Origin: Pratylenchus scribneri
Taxonomy: Eukaryota; Nematoda; Chromadorea; Rhabditida; Pratylenchidae
Assembly: GCA_030063045.1 (NCBI GenBank)
Contig: JAQSEB010000201.1
Location: 372,001-436,000 of the forward strand
Direction: 5' to 3'
Length of the DNA stretch: 64,000 nt
Below the pieces are notes generated by a model that had not been told where the DNA came from, made no database searches, and saw only the letters and a program-made list of their open reading frames with translations. Within the stretch, counting starts at the first letter, position 1. Each line of letters opens with the position of its first letter. Below are positions 1 to 10,824 of the stretch, one piece after another. The position numbers and the translations under genes were made by a program.

Positions 1-177
1 ATTAAAAATGATTTAAAAAACCTAAAATTTTAGGATATTATTTTTATAAATCCAATAAAATAAGTATTTATTACATAGAAAAATTTAATAAATATAAAGA
101 TTTAGAAAATTAAGAATATCAAAAAAAGAAATTAGAGCATTAAAAATTAAAAATCTAATAAATAATAAAGGGGAGTC

Positions 178-455
178 ATTTAATTTGGCAACAAAAACAC
201 TGAATTTGGCAACAATCTTTCGTGTCGAAAAATATTATATTTTTGAGGCCATATAACTTGGCCAAATCCGACTTTTTTAAGATTCCCTAACCCCTAGCCC
301 TTAGCCCCTAATCCCATGCCTGCCCTGAACCTAACCCTAGCCCTAAACCCCTAGTTAGGGCCAAGTTATATGGCCTCAAAAATATAATATTTTTCGACAC
401 GAAAGATTGTTGCCAAATTCAATGTTTTTTTTGCCAAATTCAGTTTATCTCAATA
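178..455. mobile_element. MITE-like inverted-repeat element
   Basis: Two long arms of about 85 bp are near-perfect reverse complements. The left arm runs from TTGGCAACA through CGTGTCGAAAAATATT to GGCCATATAACTTGG, and the right arm mirrors it at 358-450. The short centre is rich in CCCTAA/CCCTAG-like words. No coding capacity. This looks like a non-autonomous DNA transposon or foldback element. Confidence 0.75.
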
Positions 456-1732
456 ATAAAGGTAAAAAAAGTGAAAACTACAAATGACTTTTCTGCTAAA
501 TTGACATCCTAGTTTAGTTGAAAAAATCATTTAAATAAAATTTTCATAAAAATTAATAAATCATTTATTGAATTCACCTTCTATGAAACATTAAATTTGC
601 ATTTTGGAAAATTTAAAAAATGAAGATTGAATTGAAAAATTGTTGTTATTGCCAAAATAATTTTGTTTAACAACAAAATGTCCTTTGGAAACAATAGTTT
701 TATCTTTCAATTATGTTTTTTAATTGCAAAGTTATTTTTAATGGAAAAAAATGTTTACTCATGTATCATGTTGTTTATGGTTCTGCAAATAAATTTCTTT
801 ACATGCTGTTTTTTTCTCTATTTGGTGTTTTAGCATCTAATTTTATAAAAATAATAGTTTCAAATTTTTTTCTATCTTAATGATTAATGCCCGCAAAAAA
901 CCTATTATCTGCAGTTTAGATAGTTCACTTAAATTGACTCATTGGCCAATGAATTATAGGCCAGAAACCGAATTAACAAAAAATGGCCACAACTCTAACC
1001 CCTACATATCCCTAGCCCTTATTAGGGTTCTAGGATTCTGGCCATTCCTAGCATAATAATCCTAACAAGGAAATAAATTTAGAGGTTAAAACACCCAAAT
1101 TTTAGAGGAAAAAATAAGCTTTATATTATTAATTATTTTATTATTAAATAAATAAGATGACTTAGAAAAATATCAAAAAGGGTTAAAGCATTAAAAATGG
1201 AAAAAGAAAATTATATAACTTCTTAATTTAGGAAAAAGGCATAAATAAAATTTGATTGCAATTTCATCATGTTCTTCAGACTTCAGTCAATAAATTAAAT
1301 ATTAAGTTGAAAATATTATTCGGTTATTAGAATAAAAAAAAAGGAGAATTTGGCTAAGGCAAGAACATTGGTGCTGAATTATTTTTTCCCAAAAAGTGTA
1401 ACTTTATTTTCATCATTTCAAATGAATAAATAATACCTAAACCCTAAAAAACATGGAAAATGTGATTAAAATAAAATAATTTTTAATTAAATAGTAAATT
1501 GGCCCATTTTATAGGAATTTTAAACATATTCGAACAAATCTATTAATATTTTAGTGTTTTTAGAAAAGAATTAATTCAGCACCAAATAGGCCAGTAGGAT
1601 AGGGGAATTGGGAATATTAAAATTCAAAATATTCAAATGGGACTGGAAGAATAAAGCACGAAATTTGATTGACTAAAAATTAAAAAAAAAAGAATTCGGA
1701 TATTGAAGAATAATAAAGGAGAAAAGTATTTT

Positions 1733-2083
1733 TTGTCCATAAAATCGGTACTTTTTCTCCATAACGTAATAACTCGTTAGTCGTTGATCCAAGCTTTATA
1801 AAACTTATACACAACCGATAGAGCTCATTAAGACGCGTCGATTGATATATAGTTTGTTGGGGTTTGGTTCAAAACTAAAGGAGTTATAAACTAAAAACCA
1901 GAAAGGGTTTAAACGGTTTAATACTTTGAATTTTGGCCAAACCGCGACAATCTATACATCAATCGACGCGTCTCGATGAGCTCTATAAAATAGCTAAATG
2001 GTTTGGGGGTCTGGAATCAAGCACAAAAAAGTTATACCCAAAAAACTGAATTTATGGACAAAAAGTACTTATTTTATGGACAA
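1733..2083. mobile_element. Family A palindromic MITE, copy 1
   Basis: The outer inverted arms share GTCCATAAAAT...ACTTTTT, and the inner arms carry GAGCTC..TAAGACGCGTCGAT on the left and ATCGACGCGTCTCGATGAGC on the right. The GACGCGTCGA-type core recurs in five other elements in this window (15936, 23239, 24619, 25805 and 51076). No ORF inside. Confidence 0.75.
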
Positions 2084-2099
2084 AAAAATCCGCACCCAT

Positions 2100-2530
2100 A
2101 ATAAAGCTCAAAATATTTGGAGGATAGAGAGGGGATAAAGTAGGAAATTTCAAATATAAATAAATTTTTTAAAAAAATAGGAGTGAGAGGATTAAAGCTC
2201 GGAATGAATGACTACAAATAAAATAAATTTATGGGAGAATTGGGGATCGGGGAACAGCAGTAAAGCTCAAAATATTCGAAGATGGAGGAATAAAGCTCAA
2301 AATTTTAAACATAAATAAATAAATAGATAATTCAGAGAAAAAGGAAAAAAGTTTGAAATTTAATTGACTAAAATAAAAGTTTTGAGTGGAATTGGAAACA
2401 ACAAAGCTCACTCAAATTATTCCAAGAGGGATGGAAGAATAAAGCTCAAAATCTGAATGGACTATAAATAAATAAAATAATTTGAGGGGAGGAATTAAGC
2501 TCGAAATTATTACATCTGACTAGTAAATAA
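2100..2530. repeat. Degenerate tandem repeat (AATAAAGCTCAAAAT core)
   Basis: The phrase (GGA)AGAATAAAGCTCAAAAT followed by an AAATAAATAAAT-type stretch recurs with substitutions and spacing changes at about 2110, 2190, 2255, 2290, 2405, 2438 and 2490. It reads as an old, eroded tandem array. Confidence 0.55.
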
Positions 2531-2593
2531 ATTAAATAAAATAATTCATCCTCTTTCCTCTGCTATTCGACCATCCTCTCCGCCCAAATTTGC

Positions 2594-5500
2594 CTATAGC
2601 CTCAATTCAACTTTGTCAACTTTGGCTAATCCCTTTTCATCTTCTTCCTCTTCCTCATCATCATCTTCCAATTTCACCAAAAGTCCATCCTCCTCTTCAA
2701 TTGCATTGGACAAATTTAAGGTGGAAGAATTTGCCATTGGCTTTGATGAACTTTTCTTAATGACGGGGAAATTTAAACAAAAAAAAATATAGGAAATCAT
2801 TTTAATTTTAGTGGATAATCTTAGGCTATAAAGTAGGATGACCTTTTAAAGACCTCTGTCCGAAAATGCGGCATGGACCACTAAAAATTAGGCATTTTTT
2901 AAAATGCTTAAAAATTTGATAAAAAAAATTAACTTAAAAATATTTTTCTGTATATTTTTCCAATTCACTTTTTTAAACATTTCGGGATTGCCAAAAATGG
3001 TCCCGTAAGGTAAAAATTTGAGCAGTTTTATGCAAAATTGTCGAAATTTCAAAAATTCGGCAAAAGTAAAAAAAATGTGGGAAAACTGCGTTGAGAGAGG
3101 GTCGAAAATGCGGAAAATGCGCACATTTTCGTGGTAATTAAATCAACCGGCTAAAAAGTCAAATGGATGTACTTAAATAATAAATCGAAAAATTTTAATT
3201 AATGTTTTTATTAACAAAAAAACACCCTAGACTAGCTGGAAAAATTATTTAAATAAATGTGTAAACTATATTTTTAATTGAAATTAAATCCTCTGAATTG
3301 ATCTCTTCAGTATTCATTAAAATATCCCATGTTTGTGGATTTAACCGAAAAAGTCGTTTAAAACATTTAGTGCTTAATTTACAATTTATAAATGTATTTT
3401 AAGAGTTTTCCAATGTGTTGAATCCGAAAATTGTTTTGTTTTGGTTTAATCCTTAGTTTGGATAAAATGTTCCAAAAATCAGGACTCACCCTTATTTTAT
3501 TTAAAAAAAACGGTACTTGTTAAGTTTGGGTCCTCTTTTTGTGGTCCCCCTATGGGTCATCAGGTTTGTGGCTAGGGTCATTCAGGATATGTTAGGGATG
3601 GGATGGGGATTTGGTAAAAATCATCCCAATTGTATCCTAAACCCAAACCCAAATCTTAACACCAAAAGGGGGGACCCTTCACTTTTCCTCACTTTTACCA
3701 AGGTGACCCAAAAAGAGGACCCAAACTTAACAAGTACAAGTACCAAAAAAAACATTTATTCAAATAAGTATTCATTAAAAAATAAAATAAAAGAGCAAAT
3801 AAACGAATGGGAGCAGAGGAAGGGGAATTTTGAGAGAAGGGAATCGAAACTGAGGGGAGAACAAAGGAAATGCTTATAAAATATATATGGGGCGAGATTA
3901 GGGGTAAAGGTAAAAACGGGAAAGGCAAGAGGATTGGCTGGCCCAGGCAATAATGATCGGTTGGTTCATGAAGTAAGGTGGCCCATAGCCGCGTCAATGT
4001 CTTAAACGACCTTTTTCGCTGACATGAACTGAGACAGTACCAAAAATTTTTATAAAATTCCCCGGAGAACTCACTTTTGGCGGATTCAGTGTGTACAAGA
4101 AAACGGAGGCAATGACCAATGAGACACCGGCCAACAGTGCCCATGAAAAGTGGGAATCGCCCATCAAAATTGACAACAGTGCGGTGCCGCCCAAAGCCAC
4201 ACTTTGGCAATAACTTTTCTTGATGTTGTCCGCGTACTGTAGTGGAAAGGAAAAAATTAATTGAAGGGATAGATATTTTGTGGATGAAATTCAAAAAATA
4301 ATCAATAATTATCCATAAAATCATTTATTATTTATAAAAGGTTATCAAGCTAGATACTGTATTTTTAGGCGAATACCGTATTTCCTCTATTAATGGCCCG
4401 AGGGCAACCACTTTTCAGGGACCCTCCAAAGGTGTAATAAATTCATACTTTTACTCTTTTCAACTTAAATTTTTAAAAGGGGGCTATTATTAGAAGGATG
4501 AGGCTATTATTAGAGGAAGATGTCTCTTATTTTTCAAACCCTCCAAGGTGGTTACTATTAAAGGGGAAGGGGAGGACTTCTACTAGAAGGGGGCAATAAA
4601 AGAGGAAATACGGTAAAAGTGATTTTTGTTAAAATTAATTTTTTCCGATTAATCATAAAATAATATAATAGACTGTTTAATAAAGATTTGCTCAAAAAAA
4701 TTAATTGTTATGGGACTTATATACAAAAAGGTCTACTATGAAAATAAGATTAAAAAATGTTCGAAAATGGAAGCTAAAATAAAGTGTTTGTTTAAAAATT
4801 GATTATAATGGAACAAAATTGATTTTGAATCATTTTTGATAATTTTATTCACATTTATTAAAAATTCAATTCAATTTTATACCTTCATGACGGCGGCAAC
4901 CACCAATCCAGAACTGGAACCGCTCAACACAATTGTCCAAAGCAGCCAATTCCAACCGGACAAAAAGCCATCTTTATTAAAAATTAAATTTATTTTAATT
5001 ATACTAATAAAAAGCTTTATTTAATAAATTCTTATACGCCTAAACTTTAAAAAAAACGAAAAAAAGAATTGCGTCGTCCGGGAATCGAACCCGGTCCTAT
5101 TGCTTGGAAGGCAACAATCCTACCAATGGACCAACGACGCTATGGAAAATGCTCTTGGGATTAAATATAAATGAGCTGATTGATTTCCTTATTGGGAAGG
5201 AGCGACGCAACCGGCTTCTTTCTAAGTTCAATAGCCGCCCAATATGATCAGTCGTAGCAGAGGGAAAACAGGAAATTTTTGGGAACAACTGAATCAATTC
5301 CATCACCGGCTAATTGTGCGTTATATAATTCCCAAAAAATTCCTGTTTTCTTCCTTCTACGATTGATTCATTTGGGCTGACCTTAGAAGCCAGTTATGTC
5401 GCTCCTTCCAAATAAGGAAATCAATCCGCTCATTTATATTTAATCCTAAAAGCGTCTTCCATAGCGTCGTTGGTCCATTGGTAGGATTGTTGCCTTCCAA

Positions 5501-8384
5501 GCAATAGGACCGGGTTCGATTCCCGGACGACGCAATTCTTTTTTTCGCCTTTTTAAATTTTGGACCGATTCAAATTTATTAATTCAAGCCAGAATAAGTC
5601 AAAAAATAAATTTTAATTTGTAGTTTTCTAATTTTTAATTTATCAATTTGCTGCCATATTTCGCTTAAAATTTAAGCAATAATTATAAATAAATATAAGG
5701 ACAGAAGCCTCTTTTTCCCAATCTTTATTATTAATTTTTTTAATTTTTAAGTTATTATATTGACATTTAAAAAAACTAAAAATTTTATGCACAAATGGTC
5801 GAATTTATTTCCAAAAATTTGAAATTAAATTTTACATAGAAATGAATTTTCTTAATTAAATATTCCTATATTATATATTTAATAAATAAATAAATTCAAC
5901 CAACTTTTCTGAATTTGTTCTGCATCATTTGCAATTGTCAATAGGGCAAAAGGCAAAGTGATGACACTGAGGCGAATATTCTATAATAATTTCAATTTAA
6001 TTTATTAAATTCTGGAAATTAGTCAACCTGCATCCAAATGTCGCATGCACTTTGCTTAAGCACTCCCTCCAAATAAACACCTGTGAATAAAATTTGGTCA
6101 AAAATTGAATAAATAAATTTCTATTTAATTAATGATTAAGAAAAGGTAAAGCTTATTGTTCCAATTTTGTCCTAATAATTCATGGATTGACCGAATTTTT
6201 CGGTCCGTATAAAAATGATATCAGTAACCAATACCTATCCTCACAGCATCCAGTGCCCGAATTCTAATACTCATAATCCGAATCCTTTTTAAACTTTAAT
6301 ATGGCCCTAAAATTTACTTTATTATAGTTATATTTGTTATTGTTTTGATAGAGCTGCAAATTTCAGGCCACAAATTTCGTTTTTGGTAAGGGCGGAAAAA
6401 TTCGGGGAAGCAATTTTGGCCATAAGAAAAAAATTTTGTCAAAAAATTGAATAATTTTTTAAAAGGCAAAACTTATTGCTGCGAGCCAATTTTGCCCTAA
6501 TAATCAAGCAAATACCTGCAAATGCCGAAGTCCAGCACATCACAAAGACGGAAACCAAACCCAAGAATTGTTGTTGGTGTTGATCAACGGCTACACCTTC
6601 TTTCCCTTTCTTCCCATCATCCTCATTGCCACTGCCCAATTGGACGAGACAAACGCCGGCCAACGAAATGCACAATGCACCCCATTGGAGGCGGGAAAAG
6701 ACACGTCGAAGCAAAAGCATTGAAAGAACGGCGGTTGTGAGAATTCGAAGTTGGTAGGTGATCTGTGGATAATTTTGGGTATAAAATTAAATATTTTTTT
6801 TTTGTAATTTTCTGGATTAAAAATTAAAAAAATATTAATAAATTTGGATATAAAATTTAAATATAATTTTTTTTTATTTTTTGACATAAAAAATATTAAA
6901 TTAAAGGATGTAAAATTAAAATACAATATTTATTTTACTAATATAATAAAAAATATTAAATTTAAATTTTTATAGGCGAAAAAAATTATTTGCAAGCCGC
7001 AGGATTCGAACCTGCGCCCTCCGAAGAGGACTGCGACCTGAACGCAGCGCCTTAGACCGCTCGGCCAGACTTGCTTGTGAATGGGCTCCGTTAAAATAAA
7101 TATTAACTTTTTTCCCTTTTCGACAAAATAAATGGCAATTGGCGGCGCTTTTTATTGAATTTCCTATTAATTCGATTTATAATTCATATTTATAATTTTA
7201 TAAAATTAAAAATAATATTTTTAATGAAATTTAATTATTTTGTAATTAATCAAAAAAAAAAAAAAAATAAAATCATTCTTACGCTGAATAGGGTGGCCTC
7301 CACTCGTTTAAGCGCAAAATAGTAGAGATTATTTTGCACTACATAGATTAGCGCTGGAACGCAAACTTTCAATGTTTCCCGTTTGTTTTTGAAAAAGGCA
7401 CAGGACAAATCGGTGATGAACCGGAAAAATAAATTAATGGATTTTTCATTTTTTATTTTGAATTTTGATATTTATCATGTGAAAAGGATAATAAGAAATA
7501 AATTCTAATTTATCATTATCCTTTTATTTTATTATATTTTTCGATTTAACCAACGATATACAGTAATTAATAGAGTAATTATAATCAGCAGGCTGCCATA
7601 ATACCGGGGAACCCCTGCATTTGTTGGGATTTTGATGTGCCACCCGGGGCTTTGTGGGGGGTTTTACATATTTGTCTTTTTTGGCAAATTTTAAATGTTT
7701 AGTTAAAATTCAACCCCGCAGAACCATTTTTGGTTAAATCTCCTCTGGGGGCTTTTATTCAAACAAACATATAAATTATTTCACAGTCTCATTACTCTGA
7801 AATTCCAGTTAATAAGAAAAATAAAAAAAGCAAGCATATTTAAAAAAAAGCTTTTGTATTAAATTTTAACTAATTTTAAAAGTTATCGGCTTTTTGCTGG
7901 AATTTTGAAAATCTTTGTAGGAATTTTAGCAGAAATTTTTATATGATTTTATTCAGGATTTCCAACTAAATACACTAGGTTTCGTGTTTTGAGGATGAAC
8001 CATGATTATAATAATCCTTTAAACTTAAATATTTTTCTAATGAAATTATATTTATTAAATTGATCAAAATGAAAAACTTTTTAATTCTTTAAAAAATTAT
8101 TGTTTTATTACTTTCGAAGTCCATTTGTGAAGATCAAAATCAAGCAGCTCATTGCCAATTTTGCAACTGAATTAATAGTAAAAAATTTGATATTTTCATC
8201 TCTTCTCAAAAAATTGGAAACCTTCAGTGTTGAGCACAATTGTGGAACTGAGGAATTGGTGACCGGTTCGTTGAGCAATTTGATGGGCACCGCGAACCAT
8301 TAGAGGGCTCAATGTTTGGCACAAAGTCAAATAAACCATTGAGAGATTTTGGGCAACTTGTTGTAGGCGAGGGCTCAACGTAGT
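2594..8384 (-). CDS. Nucleotide-sugar transporter, SLC35A / UDP-galactose translocator type
   Basis: Multi-spanning Golgi/ER antiporter expected to import a UDP- or CMP-sugar in exchange for the nucleotide monophosphate. Exons on the minus strand: 8384-8222, about 7417-7283 (5' border unresolved), 6762-6516, 6080-6028, 5980-5905, 4971-4883, 4236-4075 and 2755-2594. From exon 3 on, all junctions keep phase and have good GT/AG sites. Family landmarks are visible: ALIYVVQNNLYYFAL, TYQLRILTTAVLSMLLLRR, RLQWGAL, AFAGVYLEGVLKQS, SGLVVAAVMKYADNIKKSY. The family usually has 10 membrane segments and about 330-400 residues. The last exon adds a very acidic tail (LEDDDEEEEEDE), unusual for the family. 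Start: the first exon opens after CACAG with no ATG, so either an upstream exon exists or the site receives a trans-spliced leader and translation starts at Met 8339. About 15 residues between exons 1 and 2 were not located. Three tRNA genes and several MITEs lie in the introns. Substrate cannot be read from the sequence. Confidence 0.85.
3514..3736. mobile_element. Family C MITE, copy 1 (intronic)
   Basis: Terminal inverted repeats TACTTGTTAAGTTTGGGTCC and its reverse complement, continuing into CTCTTTTTG/CAAAAAGAG. Internal TGGGTCATCA and CATCCCAA words are shared with elements at 28255, 34165 and 39533. It lies in the last intron of the sugar-transporter gene. ORFs crossing it are incidental. 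Confidence 0.75.
4371..4617. mobile_element. MITE-like element with ACCGTATTTCCTCT termini
   Basis: The left end reads ACCGTATTTCCTCTATTAAT and the right end is the reverse complement (AGAGGAAATACGGT), about 245 bp apart. Internal sequence is purine-rich on one side with repeated GGGGCTATTATTAGA words. It lies in the intron between exons 6 and 7 of the transporter. Non-coding. Confidence 0.65.
5070..5140 (-). tRNA. tRNA-Gly (TCC anticodon), left copy
   Basis: 71 nt including the discriminator A. Acceptor stem GCGTCGT pairs with ACGACGC; D-arm GTCC..GGAT; anticodon stem GTTGC/GCAAT closes loop CTTCCAA, giving anticodon TCC; T-arm CCGGG TTCGATT CCCGG. A T-run terminator follows the 3' end. It lies in an intron of the sugar-transporter gene, on the same strand. 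Confidence 0.93.
5464..5534 (+). tRNA. tRNA-Gly (TCC anticodon), right copy
   Basis: Identical in sequence to the copy at 5070-5140 but on the opposite strand, so the two genes diverge from the centre of a palindrome. It ends in ACGACGCA and is followed by CTTTTTTT, a Pol III terminator. It lies in an intron of the sugar transporter, antisense to that gene. Confidence 0.93.
6991..7074 (-). tRNA. tRNA-Leu (CAG anticodon)
   Basis: 84 nt, class II. Acceptor GCAAGTC pairs with GGCTTGC; box A-like GGCCGAGCGGTCTAAGGC; anticodon stem CTGCG/CGCAG with loop TTCAGGT, giving CAG; long variable arm CCTCTTCGGAGG; T-arm GCAGG TTCGAAT CCTGC. It lies in the intron between exons 2 and 3 of the sugar transporter, same strand. 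Confidence 0.93.
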
Positions 8385-9128
8385 CTGTGTAGATTAAGGA
8401 AATTTATTAAATTAAAAGATTTTTATCAAAAACCCATTTTGGAGGAGAAACTAAAATTATAGAAAAATTAAAAAATTTTATGTAAATTTTTCATTCATTA
8501 AAAAAATAAAAAATTATTAGCAGAATTCATCAATGGAAAATCGTAGTGAAAAAAATCTATGTATATAGCTTTATTGCTGATTTGATAGCTAAAATCATCT
8601 TATTTTTGGTCAGAAAAAATTCCAATTAATTTAAAATTTACATTGGAAGCTGGAAATACCAGATTAAATCCTGTCAATTAAATATTTTCTTAAGAAAAGA
8701 TATATGTAATATTGCGAAAATTCTGTTCGAGAGTTGTTATATTCGAGGTGGAGGGCACTTTTGAATCCTTCTTTTTGGCCAACATAGAAAATGTGATGGG
8801 TCTACTCTTTGGGTCATTAGGATTATGTAGGTAATAGAATGAAAAAAAAAATTAACAAAATTATCTCAACTATGCCTATTATAACTTTATCCCCAGCACT
8901 CATAGGGAAACCCTCCACTTTTCCATCTTGAACAAAACAGCACAGGGGGGGGGGACTAATTCAAAAACTAGATGAATACCAATTGAAGTAAAGAGAGACT
9001 TGTTTAGACTTTCGATTTCGATGCCAATTTGCCCAACTTTTATTTTTTGATAAATAATTAAAAATCCAATCATAGATATCTAGATTTAAGATCAATCCTG
9101 AGCTTAGGGAAATTTTAAGATTGGGCTT
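8385..9128. other. Intergenic region with a probable decayed family C element
   Basis: Mostly AT-rich with no credible exon. At about 8750-8960 the words GGGTCTACTCTTTGGGTCAT and CCCTCCACTTTT resemble the ends of family C elements, and a run of nine or more G follows. The assignment is tentative. Confidence 0.35.
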
Positions 9129-9840
9129 TTAAATTTGAATCTTCAAATAAATTGAAATTTTCTCTGCTTTAAATTTGGGACAAACTTTGATTTGAATTGG
9201 TTCAGCTTTCCATATTTTTGTGAGCCTTGACCGATGATTGTTCTCATTCTCATCATCATAAAGATGGCACACAGTTCCATTGGCTTTCTCCAAATTATCG
9301 CAACCATCAAAAGAAATCCGTCCATTCTGAAATTCCTAAAAGTAATGTTTGAGTTTTGCCCAATTCATTGCTAAATTTTTAGTTTTTGGTTTTCGCCCAT
9401 CAAGAAATCATAGAATCCAATATAACAAAATTCAATGAATATCCGAAAAGTAACTTGTCCATTATGCATTAAGAATTTTTAAGGATAACTTTTTTTGGTT
9501 TTAATCTAAAACTGAAATCCAACAATCTATTAGGCCAATAGATGCATTTTCTCAACAAACCGAACTCATTGAAATATTTCTTGCCTTTGAGATCAACATT
9601 CAAAAGGCTATAAACTTTCGGCAAAAAATTTGTTTTGTTGGTCGACTAAAACTTCTGCTGGTAAAAACCAATCCAATATAAATTTTAATTGCCTTTTAAA
9701 ATGTTTAATAAATCGACCAATGGATCCATATTCTCAAGAAAAACCTCCAAAATTCCGTCTCTCAACACCTTTTCATGGAGATCATTTTCGGTGATGGCAT
9801 CATTCGAATTGAAACTACTCCGTTTTGTCGAGTTCATCAT
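9129..9840 (-). CDS. Hypothetical small gene, exon structure uncertain
   Basis: No family recognised. Three coding-looking segments lie in order on the minus strand. The first opens with ATG-ATG at 9840 (MMNSTKRSSFNSNDAIT..., rich in Asp, Glu and Leu, in-frame stop at 9685; a GAG|GTTTTT donor occurs earlier). The second runs about 9607-9490 after TTATAG (LLNVDLKGKKYFNEFGLL...RKCIYWPNRLLDF) and ends at AAAA|GTTATC. The third runs 9326-9129 after TTTCAG and ends in a stop (NGRISFDGCDN...KIWKAEPIQIKV). Codon choice looks coding, but phases were not reconciled, so this may be one short gene, a wrong model or a pseudogene. Confidence 0.35.
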
Positions 9841-10824
9841 TTATCTTGTTAAGTGAATGCCACAAAAATAATCGAGATTAGAGAGCCAATAAACAATTTA
9901 CAATATTTTTTTCTCGGGAATGATGATGAGAAATTGTTAATTCAACAAAGACAAAATAGGCAGAAAATTGTTTCAGTCAGCAGAATGATGTTTCTCTTGG
10001 CTGCTGCTTGACTCTGGCAATATATGTTAGGCTGAGAAAAGGGACAATGTAAGTGCTGTTCACTCCGCGTTTAATATTTCGTTGTTCCTGACTCTCGTTG
10101 TTTGCCAACCATATTTATTTTTGTTCATTCAATATATTAATTCCAACACATACATTAAACTCCACAGTTCAACGTCCGCAATCGTTCCGTCATTGGGCAA
10201 AGGCAAACATCAGCAGGAAAAGATCTTCTAAATAAATCGATTGAATGAATGTTTGTTGCTTCTCTGTTCTCGATAAAAAAAAGACTATGAAAATGAATCG
10301 GAAATAAATTCAATGGGAAATTTAATAAAAATTTGGATCAACCACAATTGGCACCGCCATGTAAGGGATGTTCAAGCTGTTCAAAAAATTATAAAATAAT
10401 TATATTTAAATTCTCCTCAATTTTATGAAGGACAACAGATTTCATTAACAATAGAATTATGAAAAATTATTTATTTGGCAAAAATTGTAATTTTCTAAGT
10501 ATACTAAATAAAATAGGTACATTAAAAAAATTGTCCAAATTATTTGCGTGTCTTTGTGTTGCCGATAAAATATTAAAAATTTATTTTATTCATTTTGTAT
10601 TTTCCAAGAACTTTCCCAAATAAAAATTCAATTATTCGAAATTAAACAAATTGTCGAGAATAACAAAATATTAAAATGATTATGACATTTCCAATGAAAT
10701 TCAAATAAATTTATAACAAAAAATAATGCCATATTCAGTGTAAATCTGTAAATAACAATGTCCATATATCAAATTAGAATTTACTATATACAAATTTTTC
10801 AATTCTCAGTTTACTTGTTGTTAA
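9841..10824. other. Intergenic region
   Basis: No exon, RNA or repeat recognised. The part 9950-10250 is less AT-rich than its surroundings and could be upstream regulatory sequence of the minus-strand gene at 9129-9840. There is no direct evidence for this. Confidence 0.4.

Larger units (their letters stand above)
1..2593. other. Intergenic AT-rich region, no gene seen
   Basis: No credible coding exon was found here. The stretch holds an inverted-repeat element (178-455), AT-rich unique sequence, a short segment at 955-1050 with degenerate CCCTA/TTAGGG-like words, a family-A palindromic element (1733-2083) and a degenerate tandem repeat (about 2100-2530). Confidence 0.6.
5058..5553. repeat. 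Palindrome of about 495 bp carrying two tRNA-Gly genes
   Basis: The left arm (about 5058-5285) and right arm (about 5328-5553) are imperfect reverse complements over about 225 bp, separated by about 42 bp. Each arm has a full tRNA-Gly at its outer end. Similarity continues through the 5' flank (GGATTAAATATAAATGAGC, AAGGAGCGAC, AAAACAGGAA), so the duplicated unit is larger than the tRNA. The outer arms also match in the T-run 3' of each tRNA. Confidence 0.85.

Noticed and set aside
280..360. CCCTAA/TTAGGG-like words suggesting an internal telomere repeat
   Set aside because: Irregular, short, and confined to the centre of an inverted-repeat element. No array of a fixed unit.
3695..4324. 209-codon minus-strand ORF over the transporter's seventh exon
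   Set aside because: It reads a different frame from the conserved transporter sequence and runs into a MITE. The 4236-4075 exon frame matches the SLC35A family.
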